From NCBI GenBank assembly GCA_026260175.1, contig JAKCWW010000008.1, forward strand, positions 184,392-248,391: a stretch of 64,000 nt of DNA, in the 5' to 3' direction. Source of the stretch: Reticulitermes lucifugus (lineage: Eukaryota; Arthropoda; Insecta; Blattodea; Rhinotermitidae). The position numbers were made by a program, and so were the translations under genes. The notes under the pieces were generated by a model. That model saw only the letters and a program-made list of their open reading frames with translations. It searched no databases and was not told where the DNA came from. Position 1 is the first letter of the stretch. Every line of letters begins with the position of its first letter. This document shows positions 38,229 to 50,019 of this stretch, piece by piece.

Positions 38229-38510
38229 ATGAGGGACCGGGGGGTGAGGAATGCAAAACTGTTCGACATTTTTACTGCCGATATTTCAAGAGTCCTATAC
38301 ATATTGTGCGCACGCATCTTGTCGAATTTGCGGACCGCGTGGTCGCTTTCTCTTTGTATGAGTGACGGCGGCAGAATTCAAAAAAACGCATCACGAGGAC
38401 AACACGTTGTGTTTACCAAACACTGGCGTGGGAAAGGGAAACATCTTACACTTACACTTACCACTGTACAGTTGAAGAGCCTCGATGAAAATTGTCACAC
38501 GCAAACTTAA
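38229..38510 (+). other. 93-codon ORF, unrecognised
   Basis: It starts MRDRGVRNAKLFDIF and contains LSLCMSDGGRIQ. It lies at the end of the GC-richer block. No domain, signal peptide or repeat is visible. It could be chance. Confidence 0.15.
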
Positions 38511-38539
38511 ATACGTTACGGGCAATACCAGGCTTGACA

Positions 38540-39800
38540 CTCCGAAACTATTGACATTGTGTTTATGGGAATATTGAACATCGCTGATAACAGACACAAA
38601 GCAAGTCTGCAGTTAACACAGAATTTTAAGTTTAAGATTGAGATTTTGTAATTGTACATAACTACAGCACGCTTTTCAACTGACCCATATCAGATTAATT
38701 TTCTTTCTCTTCTCACCTTTTCACACACTTGTTTGGCACGGGCTTATGTCATGTACAGTCTTCTTAAAGAAAATATGTCCTAAACTTGCTAGAATATTAC
38801 AGACTTAAAGCAAATTATTTTTTTAGTTTAGAACAATTTTCAGACATGTGAAAATATAGAGCAGCTACCTCATGAGTTTATCAAGTGTTTCAGGAAAAAT
38901 AAATAGGTTCATTTTGGTGTAAAACTAAAGTATACTAAAGACTTATAGGAAGAACGTACTTATTTCCATGACTACATATTTCATGGAATCAAATATTTGA
39001 TTTCGACATGAAATCAGGTAGGTTTAAGTGTTACACAGTTTCTTTTGACAGTTTTCAATAATTCTTCCATTAATGAATATATGGTAGCTTGGGGCTAGAA
39101 GAGGGACTTTTTTACTTAAATTCCAGCAATAGTCCAGGTCTAATAGTTTGCAAAATGAATGCAATACACATAGATTCTGGATGGAAAAGCCTCACTTCAT
39201 TTCTCAAGTGACAGATGAGACAGAATGGAATAGAATCTGCTTCAACAAGGAGTGGCCTAGGTTAGGTTCTCTTGATTTATTTCAAGTATAGTGGCAGACA
39301 GAGCAACGATGAGGCAAGATAATTTGTCCTTATCGCTTCGCGGGAACACACGTTCATTTTAATGAAAACAGCGACGTTAATCGGCTCAGATTCCATAGAA
39401 GAGAAGTCTTCGTAAGCATGTAGTTTAAACAGACTGGAGTTTCGCATATACTGCGCTCATTACGTGCAGCTACATATAAATAGAGCTTAAGTTCGAAATG
39501 TCCTATTAATGCTATCGATTGCCTGTAAATTAGCTAATTAAACAGAGAGAAGTCTAGAGGGTGGCTCTATATATGATCTAAGTCATCATTTTATAAGACC
39601 AGATTACCAAGCACATCTTATAAAGTCTTAGAATTTAAGAACATTGTATAACACTCATGTGACACGTAATTTATTTCACGTATCAAATTCTCTTCCCTTA
39701 TTTAATAAGAAATTTTTTTTTGGGATAGGTCCTATACACTGCCCAAATGTAAACTAAAAGGAAGTCCTAAAATCCCTCTAAAATTTACCAGTAAACCCGC
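38540..39800. other. AT-rich sequence without recognisable gene
   Basis: No feature was recognised. Confidence 0.5.
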
Positions 39801-39803
39801 CTT

Positions 39804-39890
39804 TTATGGAAACCTAAAATTCATTACCGCTAACATTATTTTGAGCCAGCTGAGTTTATTCTATGTACTCTTACACTTCATCTTTAATAT
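39804..39890 (-). pseudogene. Non-LTR retrotransposon ORF2 C-terminus (fragment)
   Basis: On the minus strand, CTGGCTCAAAATAAT (LAQNN) is followed, after a short deletion, by GCGGTAATGAATTTTAGG (AVMNFR), FP and TAA at 39806-39804. It keeps the family's natural end but has lost part of the RDRW region. Confidence 0.6.
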
Positions 39891-39899
39891 CTATAATCT

Positions 39900-41030
39900 G
39901 TTATTCTTGTGTTATTCCTATTTACCCCGTGGCCTTACAAGAAGACTTTTTCCGGATATCCTATGGTAAATTTTTAAGCACTTCTAACATCTGACGTTTG
40001 TGACAAATTTTCTTCCCATCTCACCGTCGTAGATTTGATTACCTTTATCATGCACGGTGTGGAGTCCAAACCACGACGTCCCTTATTATAGAATTTGCTC
40101 CTCCTCCTTCCGTTTCTCCTTTCTTAGGTCCAGACTTTCTCCTCGACATGTCTACCCTCTTCCCAAAAACCCACAAAAGAATATAAGGCCTATTTATTGC
40201 AATATTTTGATTTTCAACCTTTGGTAAGACTCACTTGTGGGACTTGTGTAGAAAATTATGTCAATAAATGCAGAGATATTTGCGTAAAACCCAACTCCAA
40301 CGGAGAAGAATATTTGATGTTTCAAATAGATTACTTTGCACATATATAGAACTACGAAATGCTGCATATTTTACACCTTTGATCTCGAATGTCGAATATG
40401 AGTATTCCTACGCAAATTTAGAATAAAAATCAGTAGGCCTACTTCATGTCACACATTACTCTTCCTCAGCAATTCATACTTTCATTCTCCTTTCCTCTTT
40501 CTTTCTGTCCTTACGTGTCTCATATTTTTCACAGTCTGCTGCTGTAGGCTACTATACATTTTTTTCTTTGCCCAGTATCTTCTCTTCCCCTTTTGTGACA
40601 GAATTATCTCTTCCTTGGTGTATTCCAGGAACAAAGTACTAAATAAAATTAGACCTAAACGAAAACAAAGCAGTAAGTTAAATATTCAAACAAACTACCT
40701 ATTTATGATACATTATTTTCAGTTCGCTGTTTCCTCGGGAAATTGACTTAGTCTTATACATATAGCGTTATGTTTGGTTTGACTCAATATTTCAGGGATC
40801 TGAAAAATTATCCGATACATGCAGGTGTCTGTTCAATCTAAGTTGGGCTTTAGAAGGTTCAACTGTATTACCCAGGCCCTATGTTATTTCCTGATGGCCA
40901 GGTCTAACGTATCTATATTAATTTCGAACTTACAAACACAGATGTAAATTTATGGGCAGAAATTAAAAACCTGCCAAAAAGTATAAAATTATAAGACAGT
41001 GATTAGGCCAATCACAGGGCGTTGGTGAAG
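39900..41030. other. AT-rich sequence without recognisable gene
   Basis: A TAGGCCTA palindrome lies at 40434-40441. Nothing else was recognised. Confidence 0.5.
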
Positions 41031-41035
41031 TCATA

Positions 41036-41279
41036 CACACACATACGTACGTACACACATACACATACATACATATATACATACACACATACACATACAT
41101 ACACACATACACATAAATACATACATATACATACATATACATACATATACATACATATACATACATACATACATACATACATACATACATACATACATAC
41201 ATACATACANNNNNNNNNNNNNNNNNNNNNNNNNNNNNNNNNNNNNNNNNNNNNNNNNNTACATACATACATACATACA

Positions 41280-41311
<32 letters not shown>

Positions 41312-41322
41312 CATACATACAC
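41036..41322. repeat. (CATA)n microsatellite with gap
   Basis: Long CATACATACATA runs with CACA variants on the left, interrupted by N at 41210-41259. All ORFs through it (about 95-128 codons) are repeat and gap artefacts. Confidence 0.95.
41210..41259. other. Assembly gap (N run)
   Basis: 50 unknown bases inside the microsatellite. The true array length is unknown. Confidence 1.
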
Positions 41323-41404
41323 CAGTACGTACTGGGATAATATAAACAAAAATGTTATGGAAGCATAATATCCTAGCTTAAGTGAATCTTAACAAAATAA
41401 ATAC

Positions 41405-41512
41405 TGCAGGCGTCAGACAGAGGGAACCGCGTCAGCTGGCTTCATTAGCAAGACGCAAGCCCGCGAGACCACGTCGGCGCAGCGGGGAAGTGCCAGGAAG
41501 CTGGCAAAATTA
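41405..41512. promoter_or_regulatory. CpG-rich island, candidate regulatory element
   Basis: About 108 bases with many CpGs (GAGACCACGTCGGCGCAGCG) in AT-rich flanks. It contains an E-box CAGCTG and an ATTAG core. No reading frame is convincing. Confidence 0.25.
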
Positions 41513-41529
41513 TGTAAATTGAAAGTTCC

Positions 41530-42415
41530 GATAATAAAATAAAAAAATATATATACACACATCTTACACTGCTTCGATTGCACCTTCAGTTAAATACAAA
41601 GCTACGGTTATTGACGAAGTACAGTAAGAATGGAAATACTGCTGAATGGTTTGATCAATCGAAATATATTAATACGCATTTAAACTTTAAAGCTTTGGGT
41701 TTACTGTACTTATAACCTACTTCAATAAAAGACATCCACATTTTTCCTACGTAACGTATTTAGTCGTTTCATGTGACTCTCACAGCAAACAGCAGTTATT
41801 TCCAAGAAGATGAATTTTTAAATATTGGTCTAATAATTTTTTTCTAGTTTACCCTCTCGTTATTCTATATACACATGCGACGTATATCTAAAGTAATGCA
41901 GCAAGTTAAATACAATTATTTAATTAATTCTTACAGTATAATTAATAAAGTACATGTATAATATATAACGCTCATTTCTTTGTTAAGTAAATTTTAAGAG
42001 ATAATTTTGTTTCCATAGGGCTATACACATTGGCCTCATATGCTACAAGGCGTGACACTATCCTCCTACGTGAATAAAGAGTTTAAATAACTTCCGTGTT
42101 ATTTCGAATTATTTTTTATTGAGTCTACAAGCCTATCAGTTAAGAGAAATTTTGTAGTAGGCTTGTTTTATTTTCTCATAGTTCTAAAAGAATTCATCCG
42201 CTGTAATAATGTGAAAGTTTCGGCTATTAACAATTAAATTACGAGCTTTGAACTAGACATTCTTAAACTTAAATTATTGTCCTAACATCCCAACATTACC
42301 CGACTTATCAGTACAATGGGTAAGGGTATACTAATTTTGAGAAGAAAGCCTACAAGCGTTCTTTCTGAAAAAAAAAATAAATGGAAACATATATACTGTA
42401 AATGAGGAAGTAAGA
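41530..42415. other. AT-rich sequence without recognisable gene
   Basis: No feature was recognised. Confidence 0.5.
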
Positions 42416-42424
42416 TACTTGTTT

Positions 42425-42600
42425 TGACGGCATTAAGGTGTAGGCTTGACGCTTCCAGCGACGTGACGCGTCGTGTTTGATTATCGCTTCCGATTACAGA
42501 CAGACAGACGGCGATCCAAACGAGGCAGCAAGCTCTATGGTGTTAACGAGGCCGGCTGAACACAAATGTGATGATGTGACCAGATAGCACGACACACCGG
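42425..42600. promoter_or_regulatory. CpG-rich island, candidate regulatory element
   Basis: GC-richer sequence including GCGACGTGACGCGTCGTG and a short (CAGA)n run (CAGACAGACAGACGG) near 42497. No gene was recognised. Confidence 0.2.
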
Positions 42601-42609
42601 ATGTTTTGC

Positions 42610-43180
42610 ACATACGAGCGTAGGCCTACATGCCCGCAGCAAAATGAGAAACAAGATAGCACCTCAAAGAAAAACCATGATTCAGTACAGTGCATGATAC
42701 TACAAGTGAATAGACATGACTTTTTTTTTCTGTTCGTAACATATCATATGCTGAAACAAATAGAGGTTTCATTGTACTTAATAATAGGCCAACTGCAGAA
42801 TGAAGATTTAATACTTGCACTGGAAATAGATTGAGTGATTATGGAATCAAAATTTTGCTCTACCAATTATCCATATATTACACACAGAAAAATCCGTTTT
42901 CTACGGCGTTTGTTGGATTCTTGTATAAAAACGTCACAAATGTAACCGTGTGAAGCACAGTGGTTACTATGTATTTCACCTTCCTTAACGTTAGAACACT
43001 TTGCCTCCACCATAAACTGAGGATTCATGTCTAGTATGATTCTCAGAACAAACGCCGAAATACAACAATTTCGATATCACACGTTTCAACAAAAGGCTAA
43101 TAACAAAGTCACTAAAATACTGTACTTATAAACGTAATACCATACATTATAGTGGGTAGGCCTAGGTAAATGATTTCGGG
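42610..43180. other. AT-rich sequence without recognisable gene
   Basis: TAGGCCTA palindromes lie at 42621-42628 and 43157-43164. Confidence 0.5.
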
Positions 43181-43184
43181 ACTG

Positions 43185-43285
43185 CTTCCAGCTTCAGGTT
43201 AGAAAGTTGACTTTAAGTTTCTCCGAAACGTCGGTGCTTATCTACCAAATTACATGGCGCCACATCCCAGAACACAACATAGTAA
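43185..43285 (+). repeat. Dispersed repeat, CCCAGAAGAC-box family
   Basis: GCTTCAGG is followed by TTTCTCCGAAACGTCGGTGC, TATCTACCAAATTACATGGC and GCCACATCCCAGAACAC. This is the clearest copy of the family, with a GAAACGTC core and the 3' CCCAGAA box about 50 bases apart. Confidence 0.55.
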
Positions 43286-43289
43286 TCTT

Positions 43290-45105
43290 AACACATTCCA
43301 AAGCAAGAATTTTAAATCTCAGGCAAACTAAGATTTAAAGAACTCTATATTTTAGAACGACATTTGGTTATAAAATGTGCCAACACAATAATAAAGAGAT
43401 GTACGGAAAAAATTTCCTCCCCCATAAAATCCCCTTTCCACTTTTCTATCCGCATCCATCAATCAACTTTCGCCTTCCAGCAACGCCTTCAATTTGCACT
43501 GAAGTATTTTAATTTTTCGAAGAGAATAACTTGTAAATTACCTTTTCTAATGTAACGTCTTCATATCAACTGATATAAAAATTAAAATAACATACGTATA
43601 TACGTCACCATGATACACTTTACACCACGTATTCTGGAATACATTTCCTATGCGACAAAATTAAATTGTCACACGTTCTGGAATATCTTCAAAAAATTAA
43701 TCACATGAAGTCGAGTACCACCAGGAGTATATTCAACTCACGTATATCATTATTCTCTACACGTCTGCATGTGACACAGACACACGGACACGCACACAAA
43801 AGCGCCTCACCTACCTTGACATCACGTAACCAAATATCCGTTTTGGTGTCATTCTTATTATTGTAGTCTTTTTTTGCATTTTGCATATAGCGTTGCAATT
43901 TTTTTTTGTTTCCATCACAAAACAAGAAAAACAACTATTGCAATAATAAATGTATTTAGTATCACTTCACTTTGTGGTCGATTTCAACAGACTAAACCAA
44001 GTGAGCTACCATATGGCTGTCAGAGTAGTTGGTAGCAGTGTATTACCTCTTGGTGCCTTCAAACCGGTTCTATAAGTTCCAGATCAACCCTCACCTATGT
44101 CCAAGCTCTCATCCCCCTGAACACTGACCACCTCATCCCTGTGTCTGATTTCTTGTGCTGTTATTTCCCATACGTGGGGATTTGCAGGTCTTGGGATAAC
44201 CTTTTGAAATAGAAAGAAAATGAGATGCAATGTGCAAAGCAAGCCTTGGTAGTCGTTACCTTCTTACAGACTCAGCAGCTGCAACACATTCTGCATCAAT
44301 GATTACCGTCAAAGGAATTTTTGTCATTTTTTAAAATAACTTTTTGTAATATTTCTGTCGAATAAGTAATAGTCTTGCTACTTATATAACAGGTCCCGGT
44401 TACAAATCTAGGCTTGGAGCCGGGTTAAACAAAGAGGATTTTTTTTGTGATTTTATATTTGTCCAATTAGAAAAATTCTCTTATGGTGCTGCAGATTGGG
44501 TCAAAATCTTTTTCTCCCATATTACTATCAATTCATTGTCAACTCGTCATCGGACGCCGTATCCTACTCATTTTATACGTATTAAACATATGGGTGATAT
44601 GCATGTATCCATTACAGATTATTCAGTATTTATCACAATCATTGCTACAGTGTCTATATTAAATCTACGAAGTCCCACAGCTCACTAAATTATATACAAA
44701 AAATGGTTACTACATCGAGATAACACAAAACCTGATTATTATAAAGAAATATTGGTTAATGCTTTCTAGAGAAATAATTGTTTTTTCTTGAGATAATCAT
44801 ACAAAACACATACATATATTGTGTAGGCAAAATGTATAGTTTCTTAATGTTGCAGTACGAGGTATACAGATTTACCACTGCGCTATAAACTCTTACAAGG
44901 AAGTCAAATGTTTAAACGGGTTTAAACAGAATTTGTCTCCATAAAATTGGTAACAACGAATTAGAAATGATTAGAAGAAGACTGCTAAATTTGTTTGCAC
45001 AACACTTCTCTATTTAAAATTATTAATGCTCCATGCAGTAAGACAAGTCACCATATATTTCCAACAACTGCAATATAAATGGATACAAAAATAAACAAGC
45101 ATCTG
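43290..45105. other. AT-rich sequence without recognisable gene
   Basis: CCGGTTACAAATCTAGG and GGAGCCGGG near 44397-44425 are the only GC-richer marks. Confidence 0.5.
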
Positions 45106-45110
45106 ATAAT

Positions 45111-45152
45111 CCTCCTAAATGTTTCGACCTTTTTCGGCCATCCTCAGGGAGG
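45111..45152 (-). ncRNA. Hammerhead-ribozyme-like motif (left arm of inverted pair)
   Basis: On the minus strand, CCTCC (45152-45148) is followed by core CTGAGGA (45147-45141), an extra T, and helix II GGCC/GGTC around GAAAAA. GAAA (45125-45122), CATT and TA come next, then GGAGG (45115-45111), which pairs perfectly with CCTCC as helix I. Both core boxes are intact. CATT replaces the CATG seen elsewhere, which weakens helix III. The element forms an inverted repeat with the copy at 45221-45266. Confidence 0.5.
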
Positions 45153-45220
45153 TATTCAACAATTGCAAATACAATAATTACACATCTAAAAGGTAAAATA
45201 GTCATTACTGTATTTTTATA

Positions 45221-45266
45221 TGTTGAATCCGTCTCTGAGGTTGGCCGAAAAAGGCCGAAACATGTA
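45221..45266 (+). ncRNA. Hammerhead-like motif (right arm of inverted pair, decayed)
   Basis: CTGAGGT (45235-45241) has the last core A changed to T. A further T is followed by GGCC, GAAAAA, GGCC, an intact GAAA (45257-45260), CATG and TA. The bases on either side (CCGTCT and GCTGAA) no longer pair, so helix I is lost. With the left arm it makes an imperfect inverted repeat of about 45-base arms around a 58-base spacer. Confidence 0.4.
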
Positions 45267-45279
45267 GCTGAATTACTTT

Positions 45280-46090
45280 ATGTTTGTGTATTACCGTATC
45301 TAATTGCAGTGCAGTTCTTGGAATATAAATACTCGTATGTTTACTTTCCTCAATGTTTAGCTCTACATTCTAGAGAATATTTTCATAATTTACATAATGT
45401 GAGTCTGTGAGTATTAGCTTTAAGACAAGCTCAAGTCAAAACTAACAGCCTAATTACTACATATTCCACAAGCCGTGAAAATTTGTAATCTGAAAGAATT
45501 CAAACCAGAATGTTTCTTAAGTTTTAAGACTTTAGTTAAATCTTGTTTCTATTCTTTCAAAAGCTCCTCCAGTTCATACTGGGTCCTCCTTATTAAAATT
45601 ACTCCAGCAAATATATTCCCTATCATGTCGTACCGTGGCTATGAACAGTCACATTTCTTTTAAATACTCTATTTTTAATGTTGCCCATCTTTATATAGTC
45701 AGCAAAAAATTCGATGTGTTTTCTTCTTTCTCACGCCTTTGGTATTCCAAGCTACAGTAACTGCCCCGCAAATTATTCCTGTGATAATGTTACGATAAGT
45801 ACATTAACGGTAAATTTAAAAGTATTATATTTCTAAGCCCCACGTGATAAAGGCCCAAGAAAACGATTTTACGAGTATACCTTCAGAGCCGATAAATGAG
45901 AGAAAACTGGGAGGGTTTTTAAGGGACTGTATTTCTTTCACGTTTGACTGTTATTAAAAGGAAATTACTTAATATCACAGTAAAGTAATTTACTATTAAA
46001 AAGTTCTAGATTTCCTTCAGTTTACAACTTTTTTTATCAAAATATTGCATTTTCTACACTTATCTATTGCTTTATCCATCATACAAATTG
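45280..46090. other. AT-rich sequence without recognisable gene
   Basis: No feature was recognised. Confidence 0.5.
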
Positions 46091-46094
46091 TCCA

Positions 46095-46215
46095 GACCGG
46101 CTCTGGGGCTTACCCAGTCCCTCATTCAATAGGTACCGAAGACTCTTTCCCCGGGTGTAAATTGGACGGATCTTAAGCTGACGGCTCACCCCCATTTCAC
46201 GTCGAAGTTAAAAAT
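46095..46215 (+). mobile_element. SINE body fragment
   Basis: CCGGCTCTGGGGCTTACCCA, TAGGTACCGAAGACTCTTTC, and GGATCTTAAGCTGACGGCTC appear in the same order and spacing as CTGGGGCCGACTCAACC, AGTACCTGGAGTATCTC and GTGCGTAAGGCTGAC of the SINE at 8.8-9.1 kb. The tRNA head is missing. Confidence 0.5.
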
Positions 46216-46324
46216 GCCCAGATATATTTTTCCGCTACTTCATATGCCTATATACCTCTCATATGGACAAATTTATTTTAGTGAGTTATTCTTTGAAGTT
46301 ACGTAAGAGGGACGTAGCATTCAT

Positions 46325-46510
46325 GGGTCAGAAAAGCGACAACAAAATTTTGTAGGGAAACCTCAAGGAAAGAGAGGAATGGGAAACATTACGTGTAGAT
46401 GGAACGATAATATTAAATTGCATCTTAACAGATCTGAAAGGGAGAATATGAAGTTGATTTATCTGGTTCTGAATGGAGACCTATGAGTGCCTTTCTGAAC
46501 ACGGTACTAA
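46325..46510 (+). pseudogene. Non-LTR retrotransposon ORF2 C-terminus (fragment)
   Basis: GKPQGKRGMGNITCRWNDNI, then KLHLNR, matches the family's GKPEGKRPLGRPRRRWEDNI and KMDL region well. A later frame gives EWRPMSAF and LNTVLN, in the place of RWRAYV-AAMN. The intervening W-LAQ-RD part is lost or scrambled. It is the clearest plus-strand copy, with no stop in the first 40 codons but frame changes after. Confidence 0.7.
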
Positions 46511-46519
46511 ACTAGCGAG

Positions 46520-49100
46520 TGTAATTCCTTAACTTGTAGCGAAATTATTACACTTTCAAGAAGGACTCGGTTCTTGGGTTTAGTTATGGGTCTTATTCAT
46601 ATTTGATAGAAATTTAAAGCCTAATTCATCAATAGTCCGTATGTTCAGGCCTATAAAATTCGTTGGTTCCTTCTCAACGACAGTTTATAGGTATGCTCCC
46701 AACAGTTTTACCATGTTCCTCTCCCTCTCCGCTTGCGCTCACGTAACACCTTCATAACTGACAGACGTATTCTTGTGAAGTGTGATTTAGAAACTTTACT
46801 CTTTGTTCACCGTGCATGTTGGTTAAGAAGTGTTTATGTGATTTAGAAAGTTTAACTGCAAATTCTACACAATCCTATTTATCTCATATCTTAAAATCTG
46901 TCACAATTGCAAGTATTTTACACGAGTACCAATTTAGTTTCTCCTCCAGAGCAATTCGCCACGTTTTTATGGGCCTGAAAAAAATATAGATAAATATGGT
47001 GCACACTTTATACCCAGCAGACTCGCAAACCTCTCTGTAAATAGCGCTGTGTTTCACAGAAGAAAGCATAGGCAACAGACGTCTCAGAATAATTGGGTTG
47101 TGTTACGGGCAGTTCATCAATTTCCTAAATTCTTATTTTTGTTGTTGCTTTAACCAACACAATTAAAATAAATCCTTTTACCGGCAACCTTTCGGCACCC
47201 TACAACTGCATAACCGGTTATATACAGCAATTAAGTTATTAGAAGTTTTACGTTGTATAAAATTTTATGGTTGACAATTGTTCGTCCGAAACACATTGTA
47301 ATTTGTGATGTTACCTGTCCACACGACTACACTAATGTAATTTCTGCTAATTTCTTATAAACCATTGTGGTCGATGGACTGACAGCAAACTGAACGAGCC
47401 TGTGGTCATGATGTGTATTACAGATCTATTACTACATAAATTACTGCTACTAAATCGTCACCCTTATATACATTATTAATTTCACTTATAAAACACTAGA
47501 CACACTTATGTATTCATAAAACCTTTGATGACGGACCACCGGTATAATAATCACTTGTTGGTATAAACGTCTTATGATAGTACGTTAAGTTTCTGAGCCA
47601 ATTGACATATACAGTCTTTTCTTCAACGGTCTTGTGCATTTTATCATTTATTATATTAGAATTTAGATTGAAGTTAAATTTCTGTATTTGTTAGTGTGAA
47701 CTAAACACAATTAAGAAATTGACTTATATGCTAGGAATGGTGTTACAGATATGTAACGTGTGAGTATAGTAGTAAACAAGTGAGAAAGATGAACAAGGGA
47801 ATAAAGCCCGCCGTCTGCAATGTATAGACAATTAATTCATATATTGTGTTTTTAGTAAAATTAATAATCAAAAAGAAACGGAAATATGTAGCCAGAATTC
47901 CAGCATATTGGGAAATTTAGCACTTTAAAGACTGCAACTCATGTATATTTTATACAAAGATGCATTTCGTACCTCAGAGGAAACAGCGTGAGCACCAATT
48001 CTGAAAAACAAACTGCTAGTTTTGTATTAGGAACTTATTTTTGTTTATTGAGGCAACCATAAGAAAAGCATAAATGCAATGTGTGGGAAGAATTCAAATA
48101 TTTAATTCTAAACTCGGTGATACATATAATAGCCACCAGGCTTTAAATATCTAATTTCAATAGAGCGGCCTCAACTCTTTTCTTAGAAAACCAAAAGAAA
48201 TTCCTTAATATCCAATCTAATTTCTTCTAGGTTGCGACGACGTAAGCTCTGACATGTGGATAGGCAACCATTAATATTCTGCATCATTTTCACCGCCGCT
48301 CTGAGTATTGAGGCAGCAATTTCAGAATAAATGCTGGTAATCGCTTACCACGATGCACGACGTCTTAATTTAGAATGCCTCAATATGGGTAGATACCATT
48401 TTATTCTTCTGACAAGAGACGTCATAAAAATCTGTATAAATTTAAACAGACTTAGTATCTAAAAATGCATTTTTATATTAGAGTATTGCAAATTCGAGTT
48501 TCTTGGCTGTGTAGATGTCTGATTTCAAGGGTTCATCAAAATAATCGAAATCAATATTTAATTTAATTTTAGGCAGTACTATATTTTATGTGGTCAGTTG
48601 TGTCTAATAAGATGCGAAATTACATTTTGTTGTACTTCTCTTCCGTAACGTTTAGCACAAGTTTCATTTTTCCATATTTCTGACGTTTCCCCCTGAGGAA
48701 AGCTTTACCAAATTTAAGGGAAGGGCATGGAATATCGTGACTTTGGAAATTCTATTATTCGTACGCAGATTTTCGCAAGAAGAAAATGGTTGCTCTTTAT
48801 ATTTATTCGTCTTAAAAGCCTCTCTACCATATAAAGCACAAATTTCATATAAAAAGTACTTCAGCCTTATATCACAGAAAACACTTGAAGCCTCAACATG
48901 TTACAGGACATTTTAAATATTGAAGCAGTTTGTACATAGTTACCACTATGCTCAATAGCGTTAAGGGAAAACGTTTTATTATTCAATTCCATAATATTAA
49001 AATGTACGAGTGTTTGGTCTCTTTGTCCTTGAGGTCGCCCTCACGATAAATAACTTACTGTCAGTACACAGCTTTATTGTCATTAGTAGCAGCAGTAGTA
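46520..49100. other. AT-rich sequence without recognisable gene
   Basis: A stretch near 48050-48130 weakly resembles repeats near 34740 and 44800. No gene was recognised. Confidence 0.5.
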
Positions 49101-49105
49101 ATGGC

Positions 49106-49129
49106 AATAATAATAATAATAATAATAAT
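49106..49129. repeat. (AAT)n microsatellite
   Basis: Eight perfect AAT units. They add poly-Asn to the short ORF across them. Confidence 0.9.
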
Positions 49130-49595
49130 CTGTTTGTTTTATGTTACAGCAACAAGTGGATTGAGGAGCGTCATAGGCTTAATTCATTTACATCATTTAT
49201 AAACAAACTCTGCCCAATATAATACTCCTTTTTATGACAATCCTTCTCACGGTGAGGGTTCTTGAAAATGGGGAACAGCGTAACATGCCAAGAAGCTACA
49301 GAAGGACTCTGAAACACCAAGTTCCTCGCAGAGTTCTGAGAAAATACAATTTTATTTAACACTCGTGAATATATAGTTAATACAGAAATGTAAAAATTTC
49401 GATTCACTTTCCTGTTCATGAAATAAAGATTGACTATAAGCAGGTATTCATTAAAACAGGGAAGACGTAGATGGAACCACAATATTATAGCAATATAAAG
49501 AGAACATTTTGTTTCTAAATTAGTTTTTAGGGGATTTCGCAAATTTGCGAAAAGCGACTACTAACTTCGTCATATCTCTCCGTCCTGATGTCTGA

Positions 49596-49705
49596 CTGTC
49601 TGTCTCTCTTTGTCTGTCCGTCTGTCTGTCTCTCAGTCAGTACGTGTGCACGGGACAAATCGGCTACAACTGAACGGATTTTCACTAAATTTAATATTTG
49701 TTTAT
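49596..49705 (+). repeat. (GTCT)n run joined to AACTGAACGGATTTT motif
   Basis: An imperfect (GTCT)n run (TTTGTCTGTCCGTCTGTCTG) is followed by CAACTGAACGGATTTTCACT. The same pairing of a GTCT-like microsatellite and a CTGAACNGATTTT box is a common dispersed unit in insect genomes. Confidence 0.45.
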
Positions 49706-49864
49706 TCTTCGAAAATCTTCCGAGAAAGTTCAATTCTCATGAAAATCTGAAAAAATAACGGGTACTTTACATGAAGACATGTGTACATTTGTTACACTAT
49801 CAAACTGGATTCTTCTTAGAGTGAGAAAGGAATGTAAAAAAAACCTTTGTAGAGACTGATAAAC

Positions 49865-49950
49865 ACTGTCTTCTAAGGTGCAACAACATGTAATGTGATA
49901 GCAATTTACAGGTGTTTCGGAGTAACCTACTACCTCAATTTTCAGAGAAG
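49865..49950 (-). repeat. Dispersed repeat, CCCAGAAGAC-box family
   Basis: On the minus strand, CTCTGAAAATTGAGGTAGTA, TACTCCGAAACACCTGTAAA and TGCACCTTAGAAGACAGTG follow the order and spacing of the 43.2 kb copy. The CTGANGA core is damaged to CTGAAAA. Confidence 0.5.
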
Positions 49951-50019
49951 AGACTGCTGGAGGAATTAGACTGATACGGAGCAACAAGTAACTGCCAAAT
50001 TTTGACGACCTTAAAGAGA

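Larger units (their letters stand above)
37030..38530. promoter_or_regulatory. GC-richer block, candidate promoter or exon region
   Basis: Over about 1.5 kb the sequence is richer in G+C and CpG than its surroundings, with C-rich tracts (CTCCCCCAAACATCCCCC) and a polypurine run. Several ORFs of 60-93 codons lie here on both strands, none recognised. Such blocks in AT-rich insect DNA are often promoters, exons or enhancers, but no start site, exon or motif can be fixed. Confidence 0.25.

Noticed and set aside
41031-41349. ORFs of 95-128 codons across the microsatellite
   Set aside because: They are translations of a tetranucleotide repeat and unknown bases.
47595-47640. Tenth LINE C-terminus (CTGAGCCAATTGAC)
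   Set aside because: Only the short GAGCCAA box matches. Neither the NIK part nor the MNFRVP part is present.
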